A stretch of DNA of 64,000 bases, taken from Symsagittifera roscoffensis (taxonomy: Eukaryota; Xenacoelomorpha; Acoela; Convolutidae). The position numbers were made by a program, and so were the translations under genes. The notes under the pieces are model-generated. The model made no database searches, had not been told where the DNA came from, and saw nothing but the letters and a program-made list of their open reading frames with translations. Location: positions 29,076,484-29,140,483 of the forward strand of contig NC_087071.1 in NCBI RefSeq assembly GCF_963678635.1. The letters run 5' to 3'. Shown here one piece after another: positions 36,791 to 47,990 of the stretch; within the stretch, counting starts at the first letter, position 1, and each line of letters opens with the position of its first letter.

Positions 36791-38533
36791 TAAATAAGAT
36801 AATGGGATTTCGTTTCTCAATGATTCGAGATGTTAGCTTGTACTTGTATGATTTTTTGTTTGTATTTGTTTACTAGATTGTGCTTGACTTTGTTTTTGAG
36901 GGAATTTTTTTTGTGTTTGTCTTGGTTGTTGAGAATTCATGTAAGGTTCGAAATTTCCTGGTTAAAAAATATCATCTGGTTGACCTATTTTGTTCCATTG
37001 CTTGTTTTGCTATTATTGTTTTGTTGTTGATTTTGATGAAAGTAATCTTCACCTTCAAAATATTGTGGTTGTCTTCTTAAAAATTGCCTGTTAGTTGATT
37101 TTTTTTTGTTGCAAAAATGGATAGTTTTTGGTGCGGTTTGTCGGAGTTTTCCTTTTTTCATTGAAAAATTGTGTGTGAGATATTTATTTTGGTATTTATT
37201 GGGTATAATTTTGTTCTTCAGGTTGATTTTGTGTTTGAAAAAGTTGATTATGCTATTGGACTGCTAATATTATTAATGGTGAAAAATTCATAGTTATGAT
37301 TAGCACAGTTATTGCCATTTGCGTGTTTTTGGCTTATTAGATTGTCGTTTTTTGATTTTTGGTCTATGTGTTTGGTAATTCATGTGTGAGTTTTTGGGAA
37401 TAGCAGATGAATTAACTTTTGACTGTGATAAAGATTTTAGGAAAGGAGTGTTATTTTTGTTCTGTGGTGTTATAAGTTTTGGGTGAATGGGAATAATACT
37501 TTGTTGTGTTGTCGTAGGTAGTGTTTCAACTTATTCTTAGATTAAAATATGTGATTGAGTTTGGATATTTTGTTGTGTTTAACTTCTAGTTCTGCTTAGG
37601 TGCTTAGTTGTATTTATGAAGGTTGAATTTAAGCTACTGTTGCTTATTCTAACAATAGGTATTGTATTTTTTTTTTCAAAGGTGTGGTATCAGATTTGAA
37701 TAGGGTTACTCTTAGATAATTGCTGTGTACAGTAATAATTGCGATTGCTGCACTTGAAATAACAATTGAGATGTTAATAAGTAGTATACGAGACCATTCA
37801 GCGTCCCAAACAATTTCTGTTTCGTCTGCTAATATCGTTTCATCGTTTGTTTGTCGTCAAAAATTTTTTCTTGCTTTTATAATTAGGTCAAAGTTGTGTT
37901 GAACAAAATCTATAGTGAACCATGCTAGGATTTTTTGTAGATCATTTTTTTGTGTATATAATACTTGATTGATTTGTCTTTAATGTTTTGGTGGAATACT
38001 TCTGTTGTTTTGGTTCTGTTTGGTTGAATATTGTTAATTAATTCGATGTGGTGATTGAGTATAGTTTTATTATCCGCTTTGATAGCTGTTATTCCTATTT
38101 CTAGAATTATGACAGGATCTTTTTTAATTAATTTTTATAGTCTTTTGTTAGAATAGTGTTGTGATCTAATATTAGAGAGATTTTTCTTTTCGATTGTTTA
38201 AATAAGATCAATTTCGTTTTTTTGAAAATTTTGGAGTAGTATCTGTTGCGAGGATTTGAAGATGAGCTATTTCTGTTAAAAGTTGAGTAATTAGTTCGAT
38301 TAAATTTGATCTAGAGTATTTTTTCGGTACTGATGGTTTTAATTATCTGAACTGCTAAATCTATTTAAAAGAAACTTTTGTGAATTACGTCGATCTGGTG
38401 GTATTCCGCAAAAAAAAAATTTGAGTGAGGTGTTTGTGGCCTGTTAAAACTCGAGCGATTTGGGAGTGGCTTCCCTTAGCTATAATTATTTTGAATATTT
38501 TTCTCGGTAAGTTTTGATCTTTTTCCACCTGTT
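36549..38533. repeat. 1,985-bp tandem duplication, unit 1
   Basis: Nearly identical to 38,534-40,518. The unit spans gag N-terminal sequence, the ORF2 C-terminal part and a gag tail fragment of the minus-strand element. The junction between units is at attctgatgtagatttatagg (36,550 and 38,535). Confidence 0.9.
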
Positions 38534-40518
38534 CAATTCTGATGTAGATTTATAGGTTCTGGGCCTATATTTAAGATTATATTTGCTCTAACAGCATTCA
38601 AATAGTCTTCTACTGAGTATTCAGTATTTTTACCTGTAAAAACTATGAAAAATTTATTGGATGTTATAGATGCTCCACCCATAAGATATGGACTCATTGT
38701 CGATTGTAGTGACTCTGCTGTGTTTGGTTTTTGTGTAAAATTTGTAAGTTGGTTTTTTGTAATTTCTTGTTATTGTAAATAAGATAATGGGATTTCGTTT
38801 CTCAATGATTCGAGATGTTAGCTTGTACTTGTATGATTTTTTGTTTGTATTTGTTTACTAGATTGTGCTTGACTTTGTTTTTGAGGGAATTTTTTTTGTG
38901 TTTGTCTTGGTTGTTGAGAATTCATGTAAGGTTCGAAATTTCCTGGTTAAAAAATATCATCTGGTTGACCTATTTTGTTCCATTGCTTGTTTTGCTATTA
39001 TTGTTTTGTTGTTGATTTTGATGAAAGTAATCTTCACCTTCAAAATATTGTGGTTGTCTTCTTAAAAATTGCCTGTTAGTTGGTTTTTTTTTGTTGCAAA
39101 AATGGATAGTTTTTGGTGCGGTTTGTCGGAGTTTTCCTTTTTTCATTGAAAAATTGTGTGTGAGATATTGATTTTGGTATTTATTGGGTATAATTTTGTT
39201 CTTCAGGTTGATTTTGTGTTTGAAAAAGTTGATTATGCTATTGGACTGCTAATATTATTAATGGTGAAAAATTCATAGTTATGATTAGCACAGTTATTGC
39301 CATTTGCGTGTTTTTGGCTTATTAGATTGTCGTTTTTTGATTTTTGGTCTATGTGTTTGGTAATTCATGTGTGAGTTTTTGGGAATAGCAGATGAATTAA
39401 CTTTTGACTGTGATAAAGTTTTTAGGAAAGGAGTGTTATTTTTGTTCTGTGGTGTTATAAGTTTTGGGTGAATGGGAATAATACTTTGTTGTGTTGTCGT
39501 AGGTAGTGTTTCAACTTATTCTTAGATTAAAATATGTGATTGAGTTTGGATATTTTGTTGTGTTTAACTTCTAGTTCTGCTTAGGTGCTTAGTTGTATTT
39601 ATGAAGGTTGAATTTAAGCTACTGTTGCTTATTCTAACAATAGGTATTGTATTTTTTTTTTCAAAGGTGTGGTATCAGATTTGAATAGGGTTACTCTTAG
39701 ATAATTGCTGTGTACAGTAATAATTGCGATTGCTGCACTTGAAATAACATTTGAGATGTTAATAAGTAGTATACGAGACCATTCAGCGTCCCAAACAATT
39801 TCTGTTTCGTCTGCTAATATCGTTTCATCGTTTGTTTGTCGTCAAAAATTTTTTCTTGCTTTTATAATTAGGTCAAAGTTGTGTTGAACAAAATCTATAG
39901 TGAACCATGCTAGGATTTTTTGTAGATCATTTTTTTGTGTATATAATACTTGATTGATTTGTCTTTAATGTTTTGGTGGAATACTTCTGTTGTTTTGGTT
40001 CTGTTTGGTTGAATATTGTTAATTAATTCGATGTGGTGATTGAGTATAGTTTTGTTATCCGCTTTGATAGCTGTTATTCCTATTTCTAGAATTATGACAG
40101 GATCTTTTTTAATTAATTTTTATAGTCTTTTGTTAGAATAGTGTTGTGATCTAATATTAGAGAGATTTTTCTTTTCGATTGTTTAAATAAGATCAATTTC
40201 GTTTTTTTGAAAATTTTGGAGTAGTATCTGTTGCGAGGATTTGAAGATGAGCTATTTCTGTTAAAAGTTGAGTAATTAGTTCGATTAAATTTGATCTAGA
40301 GTATTTTTTCGGTACTGATGGTTTTAATTATCTGAACTGCTAAATCTATTTAAAAGAAACTTTTGTGAATTACGTCGATCTGGTGGTATTCCGCAAAAAA
40401 AAAATTTGAGTGAGGTGTTTGTGGCCTGTTAAAACTCGAGCGATTTGGGAGTGGCTTCCCTTAGCTATAATTATTTTGAATATTTTTCTCGGTAAGTTTT
40501 GATCTTTTTCCACCTGTT
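38534..40518. repeat. 1,985-bp tandem duplication, unit 2
   Basis: Second unit of the duplication. Only a handful of differences were seen over long stretches, so it is recent or an assembly artefact. A more diverged third relative begins at 33,181. Confidence 0.9.
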
Positions 40519-41979
40519 GATAAAAAGTTTTGTTTGGTTTTTTGTGTTTTGGTGGTCTATATAAATTGTATTGTTGTTTTTTCTGCATTCAGCAAAACTA
40601 TGTCCGTATCTACGACAATAATCACACCTTTTTTTAAAGATGATTTGCCTTCGAAAATTGAAACATTTCATGATTGTTTAAGATTTGAGTAATTTTTTTC
40701 CAATTTATTGTCAGATTCTTGGTTTTTATTAATATCGGAAGTCGTTGTTTGGACTTTAATTACGTATTGGAGTTAAAATTTTTCTGTTTCCTCCAGTTTC
40801 ATTGTAATTTCAGCTTGTTTTAACTTTTTTTACTATTTTCGGAAACGTTTATTGGGTTCTAGGATTGATGATGGGTGTGATGCTCTTTTTTTAATGCAAT
40901 TTTTTGCAATTGTGGTATTAGAGTCATCATTAAAATTTCGGTCCTTTTCGTAATTTTGTAATCATGTGTTTAAAAAAGAATGAGTTTTTGTTACTAGAGT
41001 TATGAATGGTGCTGCAAGTTATTTTATGTATGAATTCTGGAGCCTACGATTTGCGTGGGCAAAAAACTTTTTGATAAAGTTTGTTTCGTGTCAAATATCT
41101 TTGAAAATTATTATGTAAATTGTTTCCAGTCGGGTTTATTTTCTATGGGTAAATTTGGAAACCATTTTTGAACTGCGCCATCATGTGGCTTAGGTTAATA
41201 CTGTACGTCTACGCGTCCATTTTGATGAAGATGTGTTTTTGTAGGTTCTGGGCCTATAATTAATATTATATTTGCAGTATTAGCATTCAAAAAGTCTGCT
41301 ACTGAGTGTTCAGTATCTTTACCTGTAAATAGCATGGATGGTTTATTGGATGTTATAAATGCTCCAACTATGAGGTATAGATTCATTGTCGTTTGTAGTG
41401 ATTCAGCTGTGTTTGGTATTTGTTTAAAATTTGTAAGTTGGTTTATTGTAGTTTCGTGTTGTTTTAGCAAGGTAATGGGGTTTCGTTTCTCATTGATTCG
41501 GGTTGATAACATTGGGTATTTTTATGATTGTGTTTGCATATTATTACTAAGCTCTGCGTGACTTTGTTTTCGAGGGAATGATTGAAGTGTTTATTTAGGT
41601 TGTTGAGAATTCAAATAAGGTTCAAAAATATGTTTTAAAAATACCATCTTGTTGATCTAAATTATTCCAGTGATTGTTTTGCTGGTGGTGATTGTTGTTG
41701 ATTTTGATGGAAGTAGTCTTCATCTTCAGAATAGTGTGGTTGGCTTCCCAAGAATTGCCTGGTAGCTGGGTTTTTTTGTTTCGTTGAAAAAATAGATAGT
41801 TTCAGTGCGGTCTGTCAGAGTTTTTCTTTTATCATTAAAAAATTTTGGATGAGATTTTGATTTTGGTATTTGTGGGGCATATTTATGTTCTTGAGGTTGA
41901 TTTTGTGTTTGAAAATTTGGTTTTGCTATTGGACTGCTATTATTATTTTTTGTGAAAAAATCATATTTATATCTCTTTT
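40519..41979 (-). pseudogene. Gag, decayed copy 4
   Basis: Minus-strand 40,471-40,671 carries a recognisable zinc knuckle (C-DY-C-RRYG-H-SFAE-C). 41,195-41,512 carries the N-terminal to central gag with FTGKDTEHSVADFLNA. More diverged than the copies at 32-38 kb. Confidence 0.7.
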
Positions 41980-43180
41980 GTGATTAATTTTTTGAAGTTT
42001 GTCGATCTGATGATCTTCCGCAAAAACTATTTGAGTACAGGGATTGTGATCTGTTTTTACTACAGCTATGTGGGAATGGCTTCCCTGAGCTATAACTATT
42101 TTAAATTATTTTTTATTATAAATTTTGATTTTTTTGCATGTATTGATAAAAATATTTGTTTGGTTCTTTGTGTTTTGATGGTCTATATAAAATTGTTTTG
42201 TTGTTTTGTCTGCATTCAACGATGCGATGTCCGTATCAACGACATTAATTACACCATTTTTTGATTGATGGTGTGCTCTTGAAACTTGAATTCTTTTCTT
42301 AGATGTTTAAGGTCTGAGTACTTTTCGCTAATTCAATGTAAGATTCTTGGTTTTTATTAACATCGGAAGTTGTTGTTTGGACTTTCTTTACGTATTGGAG
42401 TTTAACTTTTTTTATAACCTCCAGTTTCATTGTGATTTCAGCTTGTTCTAATTTAACTACTAATTTTTGGAAATCTATATCGGGTTCTCGGATCGATGAT
42501 GGATGTGATGCTCTTTTTTTAATTGGATTTTCTCGCAATGTGGTGTTAGTCATCATTAAAATTTCGATCGTTTTTGTGTTTTTGTAGTCATGTGTATTCA
42601 AAGATTAAACTTTGGGTACAAGAGTTTCGATCCTTACTGCAATTTATTCATTGTTGATTTCTGGAGTCTTCGAGCTGCGTAGCAGAAAAATCTGTGATGA
42701 TGTTTGTTTCATTCAGAATCGAAATTTTTTGAAACTTCTTGTGTAAATCGTTTCCAGTCGGATTTCATTTCTAAGGGTAAAACTAAAAACAAATTATGAG
42801 CTGCGTCATCGGGTGTGGTTTGGGTTAATTCTGTAAGTCTTTATATCCAATTTTGACGTAGAAGTTTGTTTAAATGTTCTGGACATATATTTAAGAACAC
42901 AATTCCTGGAACAGCATTTATATAGTATTCTACTGAGTACCTAGGATCTGTACATGTGAATACAATGAATGGCTTTTTGGTGAAAATCGAGTTTGTTCTT
43001 TGTGAGTTGTGATGTTGATTATTTTTGAAGTTTTCTGAAATTTTTTTTTTAAAATCTAGTTTACTTAAATCTGTTGTATTCGGTGTGGTGGTTGATTTGA
43101 TGATTGTAGTGATAGAATTTCAATGGCAAATAAGCCGTAATTTGAGGTGATTTTACTGATGTCTGGTAAATCAAGACTTT
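41980..43180 (-). pseudogene. Gag, decayed copy 5, 5'-most
   Basis: Minus-strand 42,299-42,601 reads NPIKKRASHPSSIREPDIDF onward. Around 42,900-42,990 VFTCTDPRYSVEYYINAV matches the gag core. Upstream sequence (43.0-43.18 kb) is a damaged gag N-terminus. Confidence 0.65.
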
Positions 43181-46001
43181 TTGTCTTTTGATTTTACTTC
43201 ATGAAATTCTTGCAACATGGCCTCTTTCCTTTTCCGAACAAACTTGCAATTAGATTATGGCACAGATGTACTTGTCCTCTAGCGGGATCTCTTTTTGGGA
43301 GAACAACAAAGGGAAGAAGAGAATCAATGTCAAAACTTTCATCGTTTTGAACCATTTTTTGTGCGGAATACCGGTTAATGTGTAACTTTCAATTAAACCA
43401 ACTATAGAGTCTTACTGGTTTACGGAGGTAAGAATTGTTTACTCTGCGTTTACCCTTTATAAATGGTGCAGTTGAGGATTTTGATTCCAAAACAAAACTT
43501 TTTGGTCGTTTATTGGCTTGGTTTTATCGTTGATTAAAACTCGAAAATTTTGGAGTTCTTGTAAAGTGGTTGAGACAAATTCCGAAACTGCGTTTCTTGT
43601 TCTGGAGAAAATTTGAAGAATATTTTGTTTTCGTTTTGTGATTATTGCCTTCTTTCTTGTTTGTTTTTTTTTAAAATCAGTTTGATCATTTTTTGTTTGT
43701 TGTTGTAATTACAAGATCTTATCTCCCGTTTTCAGTGAAGCAATTGTTGAGTACAATTTTTAGTAGTCTCCTTGATTATCTTTTGACAAAAATGTTAGAA
43801 CGATGGTTGTAAAACCCGTGGTGGTTTTTTTATTTCCTAAATTATTTGTTCTTACAATTTTTTTGTGAGGATATCCTAATCTTGGGGCATAAGTTGTCGA
43901 GCGTAGACAGGTTAGAGAGAGAGAGAGTATATCAATTCGTTAGAATGAATTTGTAATTTCTCGGCGGTTAAGTTTTTTTAGGAAAAAAATTACTTAATCT
44001 TTTTAGGGTTCTGATTTGTGATCATTAACTGATCAATTATTTCTATACAGGGAGAAGAAGATTTGGTACCAGGTACCAAAGGGGTGGGAAATCTTCAACG
44101 AGATCCGAGCAAGCGAATCAATTTTTATGATTTCTTAATATTTCCGGAATAATTTCATAATCATAGCGGAATTGAACTTTCAAAAAAGTATGCAAGAAAA
44201 GACTACAAATAATACCATTGGTTGCTGTTGTAAAAAATTAGTTAAAAAGGAACTAGGTTTGCATCAGAAACTAAGCAAGGTAACCGGAATGACGATCGAC
44301 TTTACATGTGCACAAAAAAAAATTCAAAGTTGTTCAAAATATGATAACTATCTAACAGATTTGAAACTACTTAGAATACAGGGAAGCTCGCGCCGTGAAA
44401 AAAGCCCTTTTTTAATCGAAACTTTCCAAAAAAACTACAAGCGGCTTCTATGTCTTTTTTTTCAAAGGGGGAAAAATCTGCCCTCCCCCCTCAAAAGAAA
44501 AACTGAATCAGCATCTAGTTTTCATTGAAGCTTTTTACAATTTCACTTGAAAGTTTAATATTTGCACACCTAAAAAAATTCCAAATGTCATGTTTTTTAT
44601 TGATGAACTAAAAAAGTGAAGTTTGCAAACGAAGCGATCGCCATTACGACTTATAGTTAAGACTAACATTTCTCAGTTTAATTGACAGTAACCTGGATTT
44701 TCAGATCAGTGCTCCTGAATTCAATTTAACTTCAACTTATGTGAGAAACATAAAAAACTTAGCAGAGACACTGAGACACATTTATATATATGTATATTGT
44801 TTTCCAGTTTAAACAGATAAAATGATTTTAAAAATTGATTAGCAGATTATTTAAAAAAGCTTTTTAATTGTTGATGTTCGTGAAAAAAAACTTCAGTTGT
44901 CAACAAAGACCAGGGTAAATCTATAATGTTTTCAGTTTTTAGCAATTTGAGCTTCGAGAACTCGTTTCAATATCTGATTTTGGGTTCTAAACTGTGGACT
45001 TGAGTAACAAAAAGAATTAATTGACCACGGAATCTGCTGATAAACTATGAAGTCGAGCAAAATTTATCGGTGTAAAGAAAAAACCAGTGATAACAAAATG
45101 AGGGCCAAGCAATTAAAAAATCATCTGAAATATAACAAGCTTGTGTAGGGAATTCAGAGAGCTGAACACATGGGTTTTTTTGGTATTATCCCATCAGAAT
45201 TGGCATTATCTATCCAAAATTTTTTATAAGAAAATGGGGCTCAGTTACTGATACAATGTTTATTTAACTGGTTAAAACAAAACAATTTGCTTGATACATA
45301 TGAATTAGTGCAAAACTAAAAAAAAATTTAGAAATTTGAATATAAAAAATGGATCATAATCAATTCTAGTTGATTATAATTGTATTAAAAATAGACGAAT
45401 AAGTCATAGATTATAATTGATTATAACTTCATTTTAAATCGATTGGGGACAAAGACAGGATGCTGATCTTTCGAGACAAGCCTCTGAAGCTCGGTTTTCT
45501 TATCGGTATTTTATTTAATATTCGAAAATTTTCACTTTTGATATCTTTTGGATTTCTCTTCGGAGTTATTGCAATTCCTTATTTAAAAAAACTTGAAGCC
45601 TTTTGGTTTCAACAAAAAGCTAAGTAGTGTTTCAGTTTAAAAAACTTTTTGGCTGTCTCAGCGGAATTGAAAAAACCAACAATGAAAACTGTTTGGAATC
45701 TGATCTTGAATACGTGGACTGGTGACCTTATGCTGATTAGCGAATCGCGGATTGTGAATATGGGCCGCTTGCTTCAAATCACTTCAATTCTGATGTGAAC
45801 TCTTCCCGCAATAAGAACTGAAGAGACGTGTGATCATAAGTCAGGACACCAATCTGCAGGAAAAGGAATTCAGTTTTGTCAGTTACTGGAACCTGATCTA
45901 AACTATATTTTATGATTGGATAAATTAGATATTTTACCACTGTAAAGTATTCAATATTAACCAATCATGATCCATCTAACTAACAACCCACTTATTTGTA
46001 A
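43181..46001. other. Spacer between the two head-to-head elements
   Basis: No LTR, domain or RNA gene was recognised. It holds a short (GA)n run (about 43,915-43,928), a perfect palindrome at 44,062-44,080, a plus-strand frame of 118 codons at 44,172-44,528 with low-complexity Lys/Ser-rich content (not supported), and ttataatcgattataat-type words near 45,350-45,440 like those at 14 kb. Part of 43.2-43.9 kb may be leader sequence of the minus-strand element. Confidence 0.4.
44062..44080. repeat. Perfect palindrome (9-bp arms)
   Basis: tttggtacc-a-ggtaccaaa: two 9-bp complementary arms around one base. No associated element was identified. Confidence 0.7.
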
Positions 46002-46029
46002 GTGCTGAAATTACTTGTAATTTCAGCAC
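46002..46029. repeat. Perfect 13-bp inverted repeat at the LTR start
   Basis: gtgctgaaattac and gtaatttcagcac are separated by tt. The internal tgctgaa could be the TG that opens the 5' LTR of the plus-strand element. It could alternatively be a host palindrome used as the insertion site. Confidence 0.7.
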
Positions 46030-46296
46030 CAGAGAGATTTGAATTTAACTTAGAAATTAGTTGCCTCTCCAAGAGAACTTCAGCAGCCGCAATAAACCAG
46101 TATACCCTAGATCTATTGAGCCTAGCAGAGACTAGTTAAACAACCTGAGACTAGATAGTATAAGAGTAAGATTAGGATCGGTATTAGACTAAGAAGTTGC
46201 ACGAATCTATCCGGCCGAAAATAAGATAGCGTGACGAGCAGACGGTGTACCCTATCCGAAATTACTCTATGAGTTAACCACATCGGTCCTAACTCA
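46003..46296 (+). repeat. 5' LTR of the plus-strand element
   Basis: 46,135-46,296 aligns with the minus-strand LTRs at 15.2 and 16.5 kb (shared tataagagtaagatt, attagactaagaagttgcac, gatagcgtgac, gaaattactct). The 3' edge is set by a terminal CA at 46,295-46,296 followed after 2 nt by a primer binding site. The 5' edge is less certain because the upstream half does not align with the other copies. Confidence 0.6.
46159..46166 (+). promoter_or_regulatory. TATA-like box in the LTR
   Basis: tataagag is conserved at the equivalent place in both minus-strand LTR copies (15,333-15,340 and 16,655-16,662). RNA would start roughly 25-30 bp downstream, which would make the conserved agactaagaagttgcac block part of R. 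Confidence 0.5.
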
Positions 46297-46298
46297 TC

Positions 46299-46316
46299 TG
46301 GTGCGACCATAAGTCT
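46299..46316 (+). promoter_or_regulatory. tRNA primer binding site
   Basis: tggtgcgaccataagtct begins with TGG, complementary to a tRNA 3' CCA, two bases after the LTR terminal CA. The complement continues past the acceptor stem toward a gttcgag T-loop-like sequence, giving up to 23 nt of possible pairing (46,299-46,321). The tRNA identity cannot be assigned without a tRNA set from the host. Confidence 0.7.
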
Positions 46317-46383
46317 CGAACAAGACCTTAATAGCTTAGAATTAACCAAAAATAGATTAGAATTTAGACAAAACATTTTAAAA

Positions 46384-46617
46384 ATGTTATACGACGATAA
46401 TTTAATCGAAATGTCTCTACGACTCAATAGATCAGAGCCTATATTCCGAACGATAACAGAACTACCCGGAATCGTAAGAAGACCTCGAACCAGAGACGAC
46501 ATACGACAAAGTAGAAACTTACCATATAGTTATATGATAGTACGGCAAAAGCCAACACAAACTTTTATATTTAGAATCTTATTAGCAATGAATTTAGATT
46601 TTCATTTGCAAACATAA
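46384..46617 (+). CDS. Leader ORF directly after the primer binding site
   Basis: An ATG at 46,384 opens 77 codons; the same frame is open from 46,272, across the LTR end and primer binding site. The product is charged (RRPRTRDDIRQSR) with a helical, Leu-rich start (SLELTKNRLEFRQN upstream of the ATG). A strong 5' splice site, C|GTAAGA, lies at 46,473-46,479, within the frame after about 30 codons. It could donate a short N-terminal exon with ATG to the ATG-less downstream ORFs. No homologue is recognised. No counterpart was found in the minus-strand element, whose 5' end is missing. Confidence 0.45.
   Translation: MLYDDNLIEMSLRLNRSEPIFRTITELPGIVRRPRTRDDIRQSRNLPYSYMIVRQKPTQTFIFRILLAMNLDFHLQT
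46474..46479 (+). promoter_or_regulatory. Candidate major 5' splice site
   Basis: gtaaga after atc, in the leader ORF, 175 nt past the primer binding site. Position and consensus fit the donor used for subgenomic env-type RNAs in retroviruses and errantiviruses. Inferred only. Confidence 0.4.
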
Positions 46618-47543
46618 AAATCTTGAAGTCAATCTTCATAATCATTTCAGGCGCTAAACAAAATTATTAATATACAATAACGATTGATAAAAAGATCTCA
46701 GATAGTTTTCTTAAATTCTGCAGTATTATATAAAACATGTTTGGAAAATATTTATTGAAAATCAAAACAAAAATTAGTAGCATGACAATAAATTGTTGGT
46801 AATCATAATCATCTGTTGTCCCAGCTTCATCACCTAAACATAACAGCAATCATAAGCTCACTAATATCATTAAAACACTAAATCTTTTTCTTAAACAAAT
46901 TTAAACCATTTTAAACTTAAATTCACTTAATTTTAAAATCAGATCATCAAGGCTTATCCGTGGATCTTAATTAATTTTCTAATTCACTAAAATTAAAACT
47001 TGATCATCAAGGCCAATCCTTGGATCAAAAAGAACAATTTTGTTCTCCCCCACCCACTTAGCAAGTGTCTAACGACCTCAAACGTCGATTCACTATCCAA
47101 ACCTTCCAAAAAACCAAAGACTAATAGAAATTTTTCAACAAAACTAACCATTCAAATTAGGATAAACAGTGAAGAACTTCGGTTATTCATCCTTCACTTG
47201 AACCCTCCTCTTACCAGACCCAGGATAAATCTTAGAATTAGCAAGTTTAAAATAGTATCTAACGAACTACTCGCGTTCTAATTATACCTGAACCTTGTGG
47301 ATCGATTTACTATTCTCCAACCCTTGAACTCAATCTTTACCCCTAAGTAAGATTAAGTAAGTTAACACCTTAGCTCATACTAGCCACAAGAAAGTAAAAA
47401 ATCATTCTTCGGAATCGATATAGTTTTCTCTCCAACCCTGAACAAATAGACCCAGGTTAAGCTAACCAAAAAATCGTAAGGACTAACAGTTTAAGAAAGT
47501 AGACATCATCTAACAACTTTTTGCATCCCTCATCCTAAAACTT
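46618..47543 (+). other. Untranslated leader with a 60-bp direct duplication
   Basis: 46,921-46,966 and 46,982-47,026 are diverged direct copies (attcactt..aaatt..gatcatcaaggc..atcc.tggatc) about 60 bp apart. 47,050-47,530 contains imperfectly repeated ccaaccct and acccagg words. A 93-codon frame at 47,000-47,281 overlaps the repeats and is not supported. The region may hold packaging signals. Confidence 0.5.
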
Positions 47544-47990
47544 ATGTCATTCAAAAATCTAGGAAATAAACAAACAATCGTTTTACACAACTGTGAAATA
47601 GATAACAAAAAATATGATCTTGTAATCACACCTCATACACAAACAGTTGGATATATTAGAACAAAACGACTAACAATAAAAAGAAAAATAATAAACAAAC
47701 AAAGACAAATCACACGAAAAAGATTTTCAAAGAATAGAAACGCATTTTCAGAATCAGAAGCCAGCAATTTAGATGAACTCTATAAATTAAAAGAATCAAT
47801 TGATAAAAATTGTCCCATTCACGATCAATTATATTTTTCCGACTCAGAAACAACTTCAAATTCATCAAAAAGAGGAAAAAGAAGAATAAAAAAGCAATAT
47901 AAACACAAACCAGTACACTTGTATAATTGGAATCAACCAATTAGACTCATCGATACTTACATATTAACAGTCATTAAACAAAAAAAATGA
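47544..47990 (+). CDS. ORF1, basic protein of unknown function
   Basis: An intact 148-codon frame with ATG start. The product is strongly basic in its middle (about residues 40-70, KRLTIKRKIINKQRQ), then has a Ser/Glu-rich stretch and another Lys/Arg cluster (about residues 110-125), suggesting nucleic-acid binding or nuclear localisation. Its TGA overlaps the ORF2 ATG as aaaaaaaATGA after eight A. That arrangement could allow termination-reinitiation or a -1 slip. The ORF lies before gag, where Ty3/gypsy elements usually have none. No homologue recognised. No clear copy could be read in the minus-strand element. Confidence 0.5.
   Translation: MSFKNLGNKQTIVLHNCEIDNKKYDLVITPHTQTVGYIRTKRLTIKRKIINKQRQITRKRFSKNRNAFSESEASNLDELYKLKESIDKNCPIHDQLYFSDSETTSNSSKRGKRRIKKQYKHKPVHLYNWNQPIRLIDTYILTVIKQKK

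Larger units (their letters stand above)
15221..43180 (-). mobile_element. Decayed, internally duplicated minus-strand Ty3/gypsy-type element with env
   Basis: Reading the minus strand from 43 kb to 15 kb gives gag, protease, reverse transcriptase, RNase H, integrase, envelope, accessory ORF, terminal ORF and LTR, the same order as the better preserved element at 46-64 kb. The copy has dense frameshifts and stops, two tandem pol segments, several gag segments and an assembly gap. No 5' LTR was found near 43-44 kb. Translated pieces match the plus-strand element well (for example LNEDKYYLL-like and DEQSRRLTQF-like segments). Confidence 0.85.

Noticed and set aside
44172-44528. 118-codon plus-strand frame in the spacer
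   Set aside because: Lys/Ser-rich low-complexity content, no splice sites, no copy elsewhere in the window.
47000-47281. 93-codon frame in the element leader
   Set aside because: It overlaps a direct duplication and repeated words and has no counterpart; better explained as untranslated leader.
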